64,000 nucleotides of DNA from Ornithinicoccus sp045032955 (GCF_045032955.1 NZ_JBJFZU010000013.1:54815-118814); one strand, 5' to 3'. Positions 40,450 through 50,585 are shown, counted from the stretch's first letter. The notes: generated by a model from the letters alone, not told the origin. Numbers and translations are program-made.

Positions 40450-40892
40450 CGGCGGCCCTCCTCGTCCCGGACCACCAGCACGGCACAGGGGGCGTGCCGC
40501 ACCACCTGCTCGGCGTCGTTGCCGAGCAGGGCCCGGGTCAGGGCGTTCTGCCCGCGGTGGCCGATGACGACCAGGTCTGCCTCGAGCTCGCCGCGGCGGA
40601 GCAGGATCTGCTCGGTGGCCCGCCCGGTCCGCACGGTGCCGGACGCCACATCCACCCCGGCCTCCTCGAGCTCGAGCACGGCGGCCGCCAGCACGGTATG
40701 CGCCTCAGCGAGGATCCGTTCCCGCTGGGCCGGTCCCAGCGGCGCGGGGGTGGTCCAGGTGGAGACCAGGGCGACGTGCAGGACGTGCACCTCGGCGCCG
40801 GTGTCGGCGGCGAGCTGGGCGACCCGTCGGCCGGCCAGCGTGGCGCTGGTCGACCCGTCGGTGGCGAGGAGGATGCGCTCAGGGAAAGGCAT
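40446..40892 (-). CDS. Universal stress protein (UspA family)
   Basis: A 148-residue single-domain USP. It opens with ERILLATDGSTSATLAGRRVAQLA and holds the ATP-binding motif VIGHRGQNALTRALLGNDAEQVVRHAPCAVLVV near the end, the G-x2-G-x9-G(S/T) pattern with Asn in the last position. Pairing with a membrane symporter by a 4-bp overlap suggests that it modulates the transporter, as seen for other USP-transporter pairs (inference). The start lies 156 bp from the divergent MBL-fold gene. Confidence 0.9.
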   Translation of the reverse strand: MPFPERILLATDGSTSATLAGRRVAQLAADTGAEVHVLHVALVSTWTTPAPLGPAQRERILAEAHTVLAAAVLELEEAGVDVASGTVRTGRATEQILLRRGELEADLVVIGHRGQNALTRALLGNDAEQVVRHAPCAVLVVRDEEGRR

Positions 40893-41035
40893 GACCGTGT
40901 TCCTGTCGGCGGTGACGTGCAGATCATCCTGGGTGGGGCGCCGGGCCTGCGCAAGGGTCGGACGGCAAGTTCACCCCCACGGGTGAGTTCGGCGTGTGCC
41001 CCCCGCGGCGCAACGGCCCGGAAACGACCGGCACC

Positions 41036-41041
41036 TAGACT
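41036..41041 (+). promoter_or_regulatory. -10 element of a leaderless MBL-fold gene
   Basis: TAGACT lies seven bases before ATG 41049. The 156-bp divergent gap also holds an inverted repeat TTCACCC / GGGTGA near 40970-40987. Confidence 0.55.
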
Positions 41042-41048
41042 GCGGGGC

Positions 41049-41897
41049 ATGAGCGAGGTGTCCTGGCGTGAGGTGGCACCCGGTGTGCACGTGCGCCGGC
41101 ACGAGGAGCTGAAGCTCAACTGCGGCCTGGTGGTGGGGGAGCAGCGGGCCCTGGTCGTGGACACCCGGAGCTTCCACCGGCAGGGCAGCGACCTGCTCCG
41201 GGCCGTCCGGGAGATCACCGACCTCGAGCTGGTGGTGGTCAACACGCACGCGCACTTCGACCACTGCTTCGGCAACGCCGCCTTCCGCGACTCGCAGATC
41301 TACGCCCACTCCGGTGCCGCCGACGACCTGCTCCGCACCGGTGAGCACCAGCGGCGCCAGGTGGTCGAGCACCTGCGCAGCACGGACCGCGAGGAGATCG
41401 CCCGGGACGTCGAGGCCACCGAGATCGTGCTGCCGTTCTACCTCGTCGAGGAGGACACCGCCATCGACCTGGGCGGGCGCGAGGTGGAGCTGCTCTACGC
41501 CGGCCGGGGGCATACCGACCACGACCTGGCGGTCGCCGTCCCGGACGCCGGGGTGGTCTTCGCCGGGGACCTGGTGGAGGAGGGCGCGGACCCGGCCATG
41601 GAGGACGCCTTCCCGATGGAGTGGGCCGCCACCCTGCATGCACTGCTGGAACGGCCCGCCGGCGTGCTGTCCGAGACCTGGGTGCCCGGCCACGGCCGGG
41701 TGGTCGACCGGTCCTTCGTGCAGGAGCAGGCCGCCCTGCTGGGTCGGCTCGCGGAGACGTTCACCGAGGTGCTCGCCGGCCGACCCACCGGGGTCGACGC
41801 GCTCGCCAGCGCCGCCAGAGGCCTCGGCCTGGAGGACCACACCCTGCGTCAGGCGGCGGTGCGGGCCCTGGAGCTGAGGTCCGGACCGACCTCCTGA
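41049..41897 (+). CDS. MBL-fold metallo-hydrolase
   Basis: A 282-residue metallo-beta-lactamase-fold hydrolase. The zinc motif THAHFDHCFGN (H67, H69, D71, H72) is followed by the later metal ligands in GRGHTDHDLAV (His), FAGDLVEEGADP (Asp) and VPGHG (His). This set is that of a general MBL hydrolase rather than a class B lactamase, and no signal peptide is present. The start is leaderless, and the frame before it (from 40494) has no conserved sequence. The substrate is unknown. Confidence 0.88.
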   Translation: MSEVSWREVAPGVHVRRHEELKLNCGLVVGEQRALVVDTRSFHRQGSDLLRAVREITDLELVVVNTHAHFDHCFGNAAFRDSQIYAHSGAADDLLRTGEHQRRQVVEHLRSTDREEIARDVEATEIVLPFYLVEEDTAIDLGGREVELLYAGRGHTDHDLAVAVPDAGVVFAGDLVEEGADPAMEDAFPMEWAATLHALLERPAGVLSETWVPGHGRVVDRSFVQEQAALLGRLAETFTEVLAGRPTGVDALASAARGLGLEDHTLRQAAVRALELRSGPTS

Positions 41898-41951
41898 GGG
41901 GTGCGCGCACCCTCTCGCCGGGGCCGGTCCGGCGACCTGCCGGGCGGCGTA

Positions 41952-42013
41952 TTTGCACTCGGGGGTGTCGAGTGCTCATCATGGACCTAGCACTCTCACC
42001 CCGAGAGTGATAA
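41952..42013. promoter_or_regulatory. Two CIRCE elements (HrcA operators) before groEL
   Basis: Two copies of the CIRCE inverted repeat GCACTC-N9-GAGTG. The first is TTGCACTC (41953-41960), nine bases, GAGTGCTCA (41970-41978). The second is CTAGCACTC (41987-41995), nine bases, GAGTGATAA (42005-42013). They are 35 bp apart, about 120 bp before groEL, and should bind HrcA for heat-shock control. Confidence 0.9.
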
Positions 42014-42133
42014 CAACCGACCGGCTTGCCGAGGGTCGGGAGCCGAGGCGACAGGAGCCCCGGCGATCCGGCTCGTCCGTCGCGGGCGGCACCCGGTCAT
42101 CCATTTCGTCCACGTGTGGAGGAAACAGCGCAG

Positions 42134-43765
<1,632 letters not shown>

Positions 43766-43817
43766 CCCACCCGGGTCGGATCCGAGCACGCCCGCGTTGC
43801 TCGCGGGCGGACCACGA

Positions 43818-43858
43818 CCGACGGGGCGGTCCCTCTTCACGAGGGGCCGCCCCGTCGG
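43818..43858 (+). terminator. Strong hairpin after groEL
   Basis: An 18-bp stem (CCGACGGGGCGGTCCCTC / loop TTCAC) with one G-T wobble lies 50 bp beyond the groEL stop. It is the clearest terminator of the groEL transcript. Confidence 0.8.
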
Positions 43859-43902
43859 CGTTGCCCGGGGAGCGGCGGCGAGGTCTCTCCCGGGGTGGAG
43901 GG

Positions 43903-43924
43903 GGCACCCGTCACGGCGGGTGCC
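43903..43924 (-). terminator. Hairpin downstream of the WXG100 gene
   Basis: Perfect 8-bp stem GGCACCCG / CGGGTGCC with loop TCACGG, 54 bp after the WXG100 stop on the minus strand. It may end that transcript. Confidence 0.5.
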
Positions 43925-43978
43925 ACCGCCTCGCCGCACTGGTGGGGCGCTCGACCCGGACGCGGCACCGGCGCACCC

Positions 43979-44275
43979 TCACTGCGGGGTGAAGCGCATC
44001 CGGTTGGTCTGCTCGACGAGCTCGTAGTCCTGGCCCGCGGTCCGCAGCGTCGTCGAGATCTGCTGCAGCGAGGTGCGCACCCGCTCCTGGGTGGCGCTCC
44101 AGTCCTGGGTCACGGCGGCGAAGCTGCCGGCCGCAGACCCCCGCCAGCAGTCCTGCAGCGCGTTCAGCTTGGCCATCATCGACCGGACGTCCGCCTCGAT
44201 GCTCGCCGCGATGCGCTCGATGTCGCCGGACGCGCCGGCGATCCTGGCCGTGTCGACGGCAAAGGTGTTGCTCAT
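43979..44275 (-). CDS. WXG100 family (EsxA/B-like) protein
   Basis: A 98-residue helical protein of the WXG100 family: two helices joined by the W-x-G turn (DCWRGSAAGSF, about 42-52), the size of an ESX/type VII secreted protein. The N-terminal helix is FAVDTARIAGASGDIERIAASIEADV. No second WXG100 gene, EccC ATPase or other type VII part lies in the window, so it is either secreted by a system elsewhere or a stand-alone member. GGAGGGG precedes the ATG at 44275. Ends converge with the groEL terminator region. Confidence 0.85.
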   Translation of the reverse strand: MSNTFAVDTARIAGASGDIERIAASIEADVRSMMAKLNALQDCWRGSAAGSFAAVTQDWSATQERVRTSLQQISTTLRTAGQDYELVEQTNRMRFTPQ

Positions 44276-44378
44276 GTCTGCCCCTCCTGGGTCCGGTGGC
44301 CGGTCGGCCACCTCCTGACCCGACGGTAGGGCGGGCGGGCACAGGCCCGCAGAAGTTCTCCACAGGCCGGCCCCCGGT

Positions 44379-44384
44379 TAGGGT
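44379..44384 (+). promoter_or_regulatory. -10 element of the DUF4031-NUDIX gene
   Basis: TAGGGT lies six bases before GTG 44391, indicating a leaderless start with GTG as first codon. Confidence 0.5.
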
Positions 44385-44390
44385 CGCAGG

Positions 44391-45170
44391 GTGAGCGTCC
44401 TCATCGACCCGCCGATGTGGCCGGCGCACGGCCGGGTGTGGTCGCACCTGGCCAGCGACACCGATCTCGATGAGCTGCACCGGGTGGCGAGGCGGGCCGG
44501 GATCGATACCCGGCTCTTCGAGGGGGACCACTACGACGTGCCGCAGGAGCGGTATGCCGACGCGGTCGCGGCGGGCGCGCTGGAGGTGTCCGGTGCGCAG
44601 CTGGCCCGACGGCTGAGGGACAGCGGCCTGCGCTTCCGCAAGCGTCGCGGCGAGCGCCCGCTGGCCCGGCGCCCCGACGGCCTGGGGTCGATGGCGCCGA
44701 CCCCGCACCTGCTGGAGGTCGTCGCCTCCGACCGTGAGCGGCATACCTCCGGGGCGGCGGTGGTCCTGGTCGGCTCCGCGGCCGACGACCGGCTGGTGCT
44801 GGTCCGTCAGCACCCGCGCGGCTGGGGGCCGCCCGGCGGCAAGCGGGACACCGGTGATGCGGACGTGCGGCAGACCGCGGTGCGCGAGATCGCCGAGGAG
44901 GTCGGACTCACCCTGCGCCCGGAGGAGCTGACGCCCGTGGGCTACGAACGGATCACCGTCGGGCCGGGCGGGGGTACCGCCACCTGGGACGAGGGCGACA
45001 ACTACCTGCAGGTGTACGCCGTCGAGCTGCCGGCCCCCCTGCCACTCACCCCGGACCTGACCGAGGTGCTGGAGGCCCGGTGGTGCACCCCGGAGGAGGC
45101 CCGCCGTCTGGGGGAGCAGGAGCCGTGGTGGCCGCTGGTGGACTGGTGGTGCCGGCACCGGTCTCCCTGA
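44391..45170 (+). CDS. DUF4031-NUDIX fusion protein
   Basis: A 259-residue protein with two parts. Residues 1-90 are a DUF4031 domain (VLIDPPMWPAHGRVWSHLASDTDLDELHRVARRAGI, FEGDHYDVP, RRLRDSGLRFRKRRGERPL). Residues about 115-250 are a NUDIX hydrolase. The NUDIX box reads GGKRDTGD-ADVRQTAV-REIAEEVGL: Asp replaces the first Glu and one residue is inserted, a form seen in CoA-diphosphatase-like members. It may hydrolyse a nucleoside-diphosphate-linked compound. Fusion suggests that DUF4031 helps to bind the substrate. The GTG start is leaderless. Confidence 0.82.
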   Translation: MSVLIDPPMWPAHGRVWSHLASDTDLDELHRVARRAGIDTRLFEGDHYDVPQERYADAVAAGALEVSGAQLARRLRDSGLRFRKRRGERPLARRPDGLGSMAPTPHLLEVVASDRERHTSGAAVVLVGSAADDRLVLVRQHPRGWGPPGGKRDTGDADVRQTAVREIAEEVGLTLRPEELTPVGYERITVGPGGGTATWDEGDNYLQVYAVELPAPLPLTPDLTEVLEARWCTPEEARRLGEQEPWWPLVDWWCRHRSP

Positions 45171-45172
45171 CC

Positions 45173-45258
45173 GACCGGGCGAGCCTCGTGTCCCGACCGG
45201 GCGAGCGTTGTGCCGCGACCGGGCGAGCGTTGTGCCCCGACCGGGCGAGCGTTGTGCT
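45173..45258. repeat. 22-bp tandem repeat array (second copy)
   Basis: Four copies of the unit starting GACCGGGCGAGC begin at 45173, 45195, 45217 and 45239, an exact 22-bp period. The first ends CTCGTGTCC, the others GTTGTGC. There are no inverted copies here. It lies between convergent genes. Confidence 0.9.
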
Positions 45259-45267
45259 CCGCCGCTC

Positions 45268-45996
45268 TCAGGCCCCGCGCAGGTCTTCCAGCTCCGCAGC
45301 CAGGTTGATGCGCGCCCGTTCGGTCCACCGGCGGTGCGCGTGCCCGGTGCGGTAGAGCCGGTCCCGCCCGGCGAAGGCGCCCATGACGGCCGCGCGCCCG
45401 GCGCGGAAGGCCTCCGGCGGCACGTGCCCGTACTCGTGGCGCACCTGCTCTCGGTAGGCGGCATACCGGGCCGGGGGTGCGGACAGGATCCACAGGTCGG
45501 CGTCGTGCAGCGCGTCGTGCGCCGGCCGTCCGACCGCCCCCTCGTGGTCCAGGGTCATCAGCACCCCGCTCTCGACCTCGTCCACCACCCTGTCCTCGAC
45601 GCCGAGGGCGTGCAGGTGGTCCCGGGCCAGGGTCGCGCTGCGGTGCTCGTTGCTGCCCGGGCGGGCGCGCGGGTCGTAGGCGAGGTCGTGGTACCAGGCG
45701 ACGGTCCGGGCCAGCAACGCGTCCTCGCCGCCGAGCTCCCCGGCCGCCACCAGCTCGTCGAGGGCCGCCAGCACCTCCGCCAGGTGCTCGGTGGTGTGGT
45801 AGCTGCGCCGAGCCTCGGACCAGCCGAGCAGCAGCACGGACCCCTCGGCCAACCACCGGTCGTGACCCGCCGCGGGCGCCAGCAGCGCCGCGTCCGCGAG
45901 CCACCGGTCCAGCAGCGCCTCGGACCGGTCCCCGGAAGAGCCACCGGGGAAGCCCGGTGAGGGCGGGGCACCTGGAGGTATGCCGTCAGCGGCCAC
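45268..45996 (-). CDS. HD-superfamily metal-dependent phosphohydrolase-like protein
   Basis: A 242-residue protein like the COG4339 predicted metal-dependent HD hydrolases. Metal-ligand candidates are the His of SYHTTEHL, the HD pair in VAWYHDLAYDP, the His in SNEHRSATLA and the Asp in LHDADLWIL. Such enzymes are thought to be phosphohydrolases, perhaps on nucleotides; none is well characterised. The last 11 bp of the next minus-strand gene overlap its N-terminus, so the two are probably co-transcribed. Confidence 0.8.
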   Translation of the reverse strand: MAADGIPPGAPPSPGFPGGSSGDRSEALLDRWLADAALLAPAAGHDRWLAEGSVLLLGWSEARRSYHTTEHLAEVLAALDELVAAGELGGEDALLARTVAWYHDLAYDPRARPGSNEHRSATLARDHLHALGVEDRVVDEVESGVLMTLDHEGAVGRPAHDALHDADLWILSAPPARYAAYREQVRHEYGHVPPEAFRAGRAAVMGAFAGRDRLYRTGHAHRRWTERARINLAAELEDLRGA

Positions 45997-46459
45997 GCCC
46001 GCCCCCCGGCCGGTGCCGCTCCCAGCTCTCGCGGAGCTGGGAGTCCCCGCGGGTGAAGCCGGTCCTGACCGGGGTGCCGTCGTCGAGGACGACCGACCAG
46101 TACCTCTCCTGCTTGTCGCCGGGGGTGGTCGTCACCGTCTGCACCTGTGACCAGGCGACGGGCCCGTGCTCGGGCAGCAGCAGCCCGTGCGCGTCCACCC
46201 GGATGCTCCGGCTCGAACGGGTGGTGAGCTGGTGCGCCAGCTGGGCGACATGCCCCAGCGCGAACGCCAGGCCGACCAGTGCGAGCACCCACCAGAGCGT
46301 GCGCGCTCCCTCCGGGTCCACGGCCTGGTTGAGGGCCAGTGCGGTGACGAGCAGCGCGGGGAGGACCTGGACCCAGGCCCACCGCCCTCCGGGCACCAGT
46401 ACGTCACCGGCGGTGAACTCCCGCACGTCGGACCTCCTCGTTGCGCGGTCGGGCACCAC
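45986..46459 (-). CDS. Small membrane protein with PH-like domain
   Basis: A 157-residue protein with two membrane segments (about 30-50 and 57-75) followed by a beta domain (SIRVDAHGLLLPEHGPVAWSQVQTVTTTPG, YWSVVLDDGTPVRTG) of the bacterial PH-like type. It ends in a basic tail. The layout repeats that of the proteins at 19001 and 19404, so a small family occurs in this genome. Its end overlaps the HD gene. I know no function for it. Confidence 0.7.
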   Translation of the reverse strand: MVPDRATRRSDVREFTAGDVLVPGGRWAWVQVLPALLVTALALNQAVDPEGARTLWWVLALVGLAFALGHVAQLAHQLTTRSSRSIRVDAHGLLLPEHGPVAWSQVQTVTTTPGDKQERYWSVVLDDGTPVRTGFTRGDSQLRESWERHRPGGGRGR

Positions 46460-46541
46460 TGTCGCACGTCCACATCACGGTGGAGCGGGGTGGACCGGGG
46501 TGGGACCTGGACCGGGGTGGGACCGGCCCGGACCGGGAACG

Positions 46542-46576
46542 GCAGGACCCGCCACGCTCGGCGTGACGGGTCCTGC
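46542..46576 (-). terminator. Hairpin after the DoxX-like gene
   Basis: A 16-bp stem (GCAGGACCCGCCACGC with one mismatch, 3-base loop TCG) lies 18 bp beyond the stop of the minus-strand gene. The preceding 46480-46540 holds a short tandem of GGGGTGGGACC-type units. Confidence 0.65.
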
Positions 46577-46593
46577 GCTCGACCAGGTCCGGG

Positions 46594-47235
46594 TCAGCGC
46601 TTGCCGAGCAGCGAGTCCGCCAGGTCCGCCAGGGCGTCGGCGAGGTCCTCGCGGGCGTCGTGCGCGGTGTCGGCGATGCTGGCGAAGGCCCCCTTGCTCT
46701 TGCCACCACCGGCACCGACCGCGCTGGAGAGGCCGTGGCCGACCGAGCTGGCGGCACCGGTGACCCCGCCGGCCACCGCGCCGGCGGCGTTGCCCACCCC
46801 GTCCACGACGGCCTCGGCCGCGTGCTTGGTGCCGGACAGGAACGACTGGGTGGCCAGCGTGAGCCCGGCACCGACCAGCCAGACGTCCTTGGCGACGCCG
46901 ATGCCGTCGGGGGTCGGCCGGATGCCGTCCTCCTGGGTCATCCCGGGGGTCTTGAGGTACATCCCGGTGAGCCCGACGCCGAACGCGGCGAGCCCGGCGC
47001 CGGCCACGGCGGAGGGCACCTTGGGCCAGAGCAGGGCGGCGCCCAGGCCGATCTCGCTGTAGGCGAGGAGCTTGGTGAAGTCACCGGCCTTCATGTCCTT
47101 GAACACCGGGTAGACGCTGGAGGCCCAGCCGTGCGTCTGCTCGGCCTGCTCCTCGGTGGACTTGAGCTTGCCGATGCCGGAGTTCAGGATGAAGGCGCCG
47201 GTGGCGACCCGCAGCGGGATGTGGGTGGGGTGCAT
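46594..47235 (-). CDS. DoxX-like membrane protein with Gly/Ala-rich tail
   Basis: A 213-residue protein. The first ~130 residues hold about four hydrophobic segments (RVATGAFILNSGIGKL, LLAYSEIGLGAALLW, VAGAGLAAFGVGLTGMYL, VWLVGAGLTLATQSFLSG) as in DoxX-like families. The rest (about 140-213) is an Ala/Gly-rich tail (VDGVGNAAGAVAGGVTGAASSVGHGLSSAVGAGGG) and a charged amphipathic end (ADALADLADSLLGKR). Such tails are seen in stress-related proteins. Start ATG 47235; function is not known. Confidence 0.75.
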   Translation of the reverse strand: MHPTHIPLRVATGAFILNSGIGKLKSTEEQAEQTHGWASSVYPVFKDMKAGDFTKLLAYSEIGLGAALLWPKVPSAVAGAGLAAFGVGLTGMYLKTPGMTQEDGIRPTPDGIGVAKDVWLVGAGLTLATQSFLSGTKHAAEAVVDGVGNAAGAVAGGVTGAASSVGHGLSSAVGAGGGKSKGAFASIADTAHDAREDLADALADLADSLLGKR

Positions 47236-47370
47236 GGGTGTCTCCTCGTGATGGGCTCTACTGCCGTCCCTACGGTATGCCGTGACCGCCGGGGCTGCGA
47301 CCCCGGACCTCCGCGCACGCCCGGGGTGCCCAGGGTCGGCCGGGGACCTCGCGATCGACTGCACCCCACC

Positions 47371-47376
47371 TAGAAT
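47371..47376 (+). promoter_or_regulatory. -10 element before the GT2 gene
   Basis: TAGAAT lies 36 bp before ATG 47413, giving a short untranslated leader. No -35 could be read. Confidence 0.4.
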
Positions 47377-47412
47377 GCTCGGGACCCACCACTCTCGGAC
47401 GACGAGGCCCGC

Positions 47413-48378
47413 ATGACCACCCCACCGCACCGCTCGACCGCGCTCAGCGTGGTGGTGCCCGTCTTCGACGAGGAGGAGGTGCTGCCGCTGTTCGTGGCCC
47501 GGCTGCGGCCGGTGCTGGACGGTCTGGGGCAGGAGCGGGACTACGAGGTGCTGGTCGTCGACGACGGCAGCACCGACGCCACCCCGGTGCTGCTGCAGCG
47601 CGAGCTGCGGTCCTGGCCCCAGCTGAGGGTGGTGCGGCTGCGCGCCAACGCCGGGCACCAGGCGGCGATCTCGGCCGGGCTGGCGCGGGCCGGCGGGGAG
47701 CTGGTGGTGACCATCGACGCGGACCTGCAGGACCCTCCGGAGCTGATCGCCGACATGGTGGACGTGGCCCGCCGGGAGTCGTTGGACGTGGTCTACGCGA
47801 CCCGCTCGGACCGCAGCAGCGACACCCGTTTCAAGCGGGTCACGGCGCACGGCTACTACGACACGATGCGCCGCCTCGGCGCGGACCACGGACCCACTCA
47901 CGCCGGTGACTTCCGGCTCATGTCCCGGGCCACGGTCGAGGCGGTCAACGCCCTGCCCGAGCACCACCGGGTGCTGCGCCTGGTGGTGCCCTCCCTCGGC
48001 TTCCCCTCCGCGGTGCTCTCCTACCGCCGGGACGAGCGCGCGGCGGGCCGCTCCAAGTACCCCTTCACGAAGATGCTCCGGCTGGCGGTCGACTCCATCA
48101 CCGGCGCCAGCCTGGCCCCCCTGCGGCTGGCCACATGGCTCGGCTTCCTGGGGGCGCTGGTGGCCCTCGGCCTGCTGGTCTACGCGCTCGTCGGCTTCGC
48201 GGTCGGGCTCACCGTGCCCGGCTGGACCTCCACCTTCATGGTGGTGACCGCGGTCGGAGGGGTGCAGCTGCTCTGCCTCGGGATCATGGGCGAGTACGTC
48301 GGCCGGACCTACACGATGCAGCTGGACCGGCCGACCTACCACGTGGCCCACGACTCGGGGGAGACCGAGGCCCGCTAG
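47413..48378 (+). CDS. GT2 glycosyltransferase (dolichol-phosphate-mannose synthase-like)
   Basis: A 321-residue membrane-linked glycosyltransferase. The GT-A part shows LSVVVPVFDEEEVLPLFV, the VVDDGSTD motif (about 55-62) and the metal-binding DADLQDPPE (about 104-112). Two C-terminal membrane segments (about 237-262 and 278-297) end in GEYVGRTYTMQLDRP. This is the layout of polyprenyl-phosphate glycosyltransferases of the GtrB/DPM1 type, which load a sugar on a lipid carrier. The stops of this gene and of the convergent helicase gene overlap by 4 bp. Confidence 0.87.
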   Translation: MTTPPHRSTALSVVVPVFDEEEVLPLFVARLRPVLDGLGQERDYEVLVVDDGSTDATPVLLQRELRSWPQLRVVRLRANAGHQAAISAGLARAGGELVVTIDADLQDPPELIADMVDVARRESLDVVYATRSDRSSDTRFKRVTAHGYYDTMRRLGADHGPTHAGDFRLMSRATVEAVNALPEHHRVLRLVVPSLGFPSAVLSYRRDERAAGRSKYPFTKMLRLAVDSITGASLAPLRLATWLGFLGALVALGLLVYALVGFAVGLTVPGWTSTFMVVTAVGGVQLLCLGIMGEYVGRTYTMQLDRPTYHVAHDSGETEAR

Positions 48379-50495
48379 TCCCGCAGCGGCGCGGGCAGCT
48401 CGCGGGTATGCACGACGGTCAGCCCGCTGACGGCCCGGGTGAGCACCACGTACAGCCGGCGCAGGCCGGTCCGCTCGTCCGGCTCGGCCTCGGCGATGGT
48501 GGTCGGCTCCAGCACCACCACCTGGTCGAACTCCAGGCCCTTGGCGACGGTGGCCGGGACGAGGTGCACCCGCTGCAGCCGCTCGCCGGCGTGCGTCCCG
48601 TCGAGCACCTCGTGCTCGACGCCGGCGCTGCTCAGCGCCGTGCCCACCCGGCCCACCCAGGCGTCCGGGACGATCAGCCCCACCGACCCCTGGTAGGCCA
48701 CGACCAGCTCACCCACCGCCTTCACCGCGCCGTCGACAGCCTCCACCGCGCCGCCGACCGCATCGCCGCCGTCCCCGGACCCCTCGGCCCGGAGCACGTC
48801 CAGCCGGCCGGGGTGCGAGCGCACCGACTCCGGGGGCCTCAGGTCGGGCGCGATCGAGGGCAGCAGCCGGGCCGCGAACTCGATCACCGAGGAGGGCACC
48901 CGGAAGCCGCGCACCAGCTCCTCCAGGTGCGTCGTGGCCGCATCCAGCTCCTTGCCCAGGTGGTGCAACGACTCCGCCCAGGAGGCTGTCGACCAGGGCG
49001 TGGTGCCCTGGGCCAGGTCCCCGAGCACGGTCAGCGACCCGGTCGAGGCGCGCCGCCCGACCGCCCGCAGCTGCATCGGGGACAGGTCCTGCGCCTCGTC
49101 CAGCACGACGTGACCCAGGCTGGGCGTGCGGTCCAGCAGGTCGGCGAGCTCGTCCAGGAGCACCAGGTCGGCCGCGCTCCAGCGGGCGCCGGCCGCCGTC
49201 CGCGGCGGGTCCGCCCAGCGCATCGCCTGCTGGTCGTCCGCCAGGTGCTCGCCGGTGGAGAGCAGCTGCGCCAGCACCGCCGCCGGACGTACCTGCGGCC
49301 AGAGCGTCTTCACGTACGCCTTCACCGTCGCGGACCGGGCCAGGCTGTCCTGCACCCGGTCGTCGGGCGCGTCCCCGGCGCGTTCCATCGCCACCATCAC
49401 CGCGTGCGCCAGCCGCTGGTGCAGCATCGCCCGGGCGGCGGCATACCCGACCCCGCGGGTGCGCAGCTCGGCCACCATCTCCGCCACCTCGTAGGCCGGC
49501 ACCCGCCAGCGCCGCGAGCCGCGCGGCACCACCAGCGCCTCGGTGACCGGGCGGACCTGCGCCCACAGCGCCTCCCGCAGCACCTGCGCCATCCGGGCCT
49601 CGCCCTTGAGCCGGGCGACCTCGGTGGGGTCGGTGGCCCGGACCCGGCCACCTCCGCCGGCCAGCTCCTCCACGGTGGTGTGCCGCACGCTGACCTCCCC
49701 GAGCGAGGGCAGCACCGCGCCCACGTGCTCCAGGAACGCCCGGTTCGGCCCGACCACGAGCACCCCGGAGCGGGCCAGCCGGTCCCGGAACGCGTAGAGC
49801 AGCCAGGCGGCACGGTGCAGTCCGACCGCGGTCTTGCCGGTGCCCGGGGCGCCCTGCACGCACAGGGTGGTGCTGACGTCGGCCCGGACGATCTCGTCCT
49901 GCTCGGGCTGGATGGTGGCGACGATGTCGCGCATCGGGCCGATCCGGGGGCGCTCGATCTCCTTGGCCAGCAGGGCGCTCGGCTCGTCGCTGACGGTGCC
50001 GGAGGCCAGCCACTCGTCCTCCAGCGCGGTGATCCGGCCGCTGTCGACGCCGAACCGCCGGCGCAGCACCAGGCCCATCGGGTCGCTGCCGCTGGCCCGG
50101 TAGAACGGGGTGGAGACGCCGGCCCGCCAGTCGATGACGACCGGTTCGCCGTCGGCGTCGGAGACGTGCCGGCGCCCGATGTAGAGCCGTTCCCCGGCGT
50201 GCCCGCCCTGCGAGGGGTCGTCGGCGCGGTCCACCCGGCCGAAGAAGAGGGTCGTACCGGGGTCATCCTGCAGGGCCTTCGCACGCAGCCACAGGGTCTG
50301 CGCGAGGGCCTCGCCGGCGATGGCGTCGCCGCCGTCCGCCTGCAGGGACAGGGTGTGCTCGCGCATCCGGGCCAGCTCGGTACGGGCACGCTCCAGGTGC
50401 GCCTGCTCGGCGGCGAGCTCGGCGGTGGGGTCGAGGGCGGGGTCGGTGGTGGGATCGAGGGTGTCGGGATCAGGAGGGTCCAGGGCAGGCGGCAT
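48375..50495 (-). CDS. HelD/HelR-like RNA-polymerase-associated helicase
   Basis: A 706-residue superfamily 1 ATPase of the HelD type. An N-terminal coiled helix (AAEQAHLERARTELARMREHTL) precedes LYIGRRHVSDADGEPVVIDWRAGVSTPFYRA, a family hallmark. Walker A is GAPGTGKT (215-222), motif II is LGHVVLDEAQDLSPMQL and later motifs end with GLRRLYVVLTRAVSGLTVVHT. HelD-type proteins strip stalled RNA polymerase from DNA; actinobacterial HelR also relieves rifamycins. I see no rifamycin-associated inverted repeat upstream, so a resistance role is not shown. ATG 50495 is preferred to 50540. Confidence 0.88.
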   Translation of the reverse strand: MPPALDPPDPDTLDPTTDPALDPTAELAAEQAHLERARTELARMREHTLSLQADGGDAIAGEALAQTLWLRAKALQDDPGTTLFFGRVDRADDPSQGGHAGERLYIGRRHVSDADGEPVVIDWRAGVSTPFYRASGSDPMGLVLRRRFGVDSGRITALEDEWLASGTVSDEPSALLAKEIERPRIGPMRDIVATIQPEQDEIVRADVSTTLCVQGAPGTGKTAVGLHRAAWLLYAFRDRLARSGVLVVGPNRAFLEHVGAVLPSLGEVSVRHTTVEELAGGGGRVRATDPTEVARLKGEARMAQVLREALWAQVRPVTEALVVPRGSRRWRVPAYEVAEMVAELRTRGVGYAAARAMLHQRLAHAVMVAMERAGDAPDDRVQDSLARSATVKAYVKTLWPQVRPAAVLAQLLSTGEHLADDQQAMRWADPPRTAAGARWSAADLVLLDELADLLDRTPSLGHVVLDEAQDLSPMQLRAVGRRASTGSLTVLGDLAQGTTPWSTASWAESLHHLGKELDAATTHLEELVRGFRVPSSVIEFAARLLPSIAPDLRPPESVRSHPGRLDVLRAEGSGDGGDAVGGAVEAVDGAVKAVGELVVAYQGSVGLIVPDAWVGRVGTALSSAGVEHEVLDGTHAGERLQRVHLVPATVAKGLEFDQVVVLEPTTIAEAEPDERTGLRRLYVVLTRAVSGLTVVHTRELPAPLRD

Positions 50496-50585
50496 GTCGG
50501 CATACCTCGTGGGGGTGAGGAGGAGGAGGGGGCCAGCCACCTTACCGCCTGCGTGCGTCCGCCGTCAGGCTCCGCGGTCGACGGG

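Noticed and set aside
44969..45169. Overlapping minus-strand frames near the NUDIX gene (45002-45904)
   Set aside because: They combine the 22-bp repeats with antisense of the HD gene and have no conserved residues.
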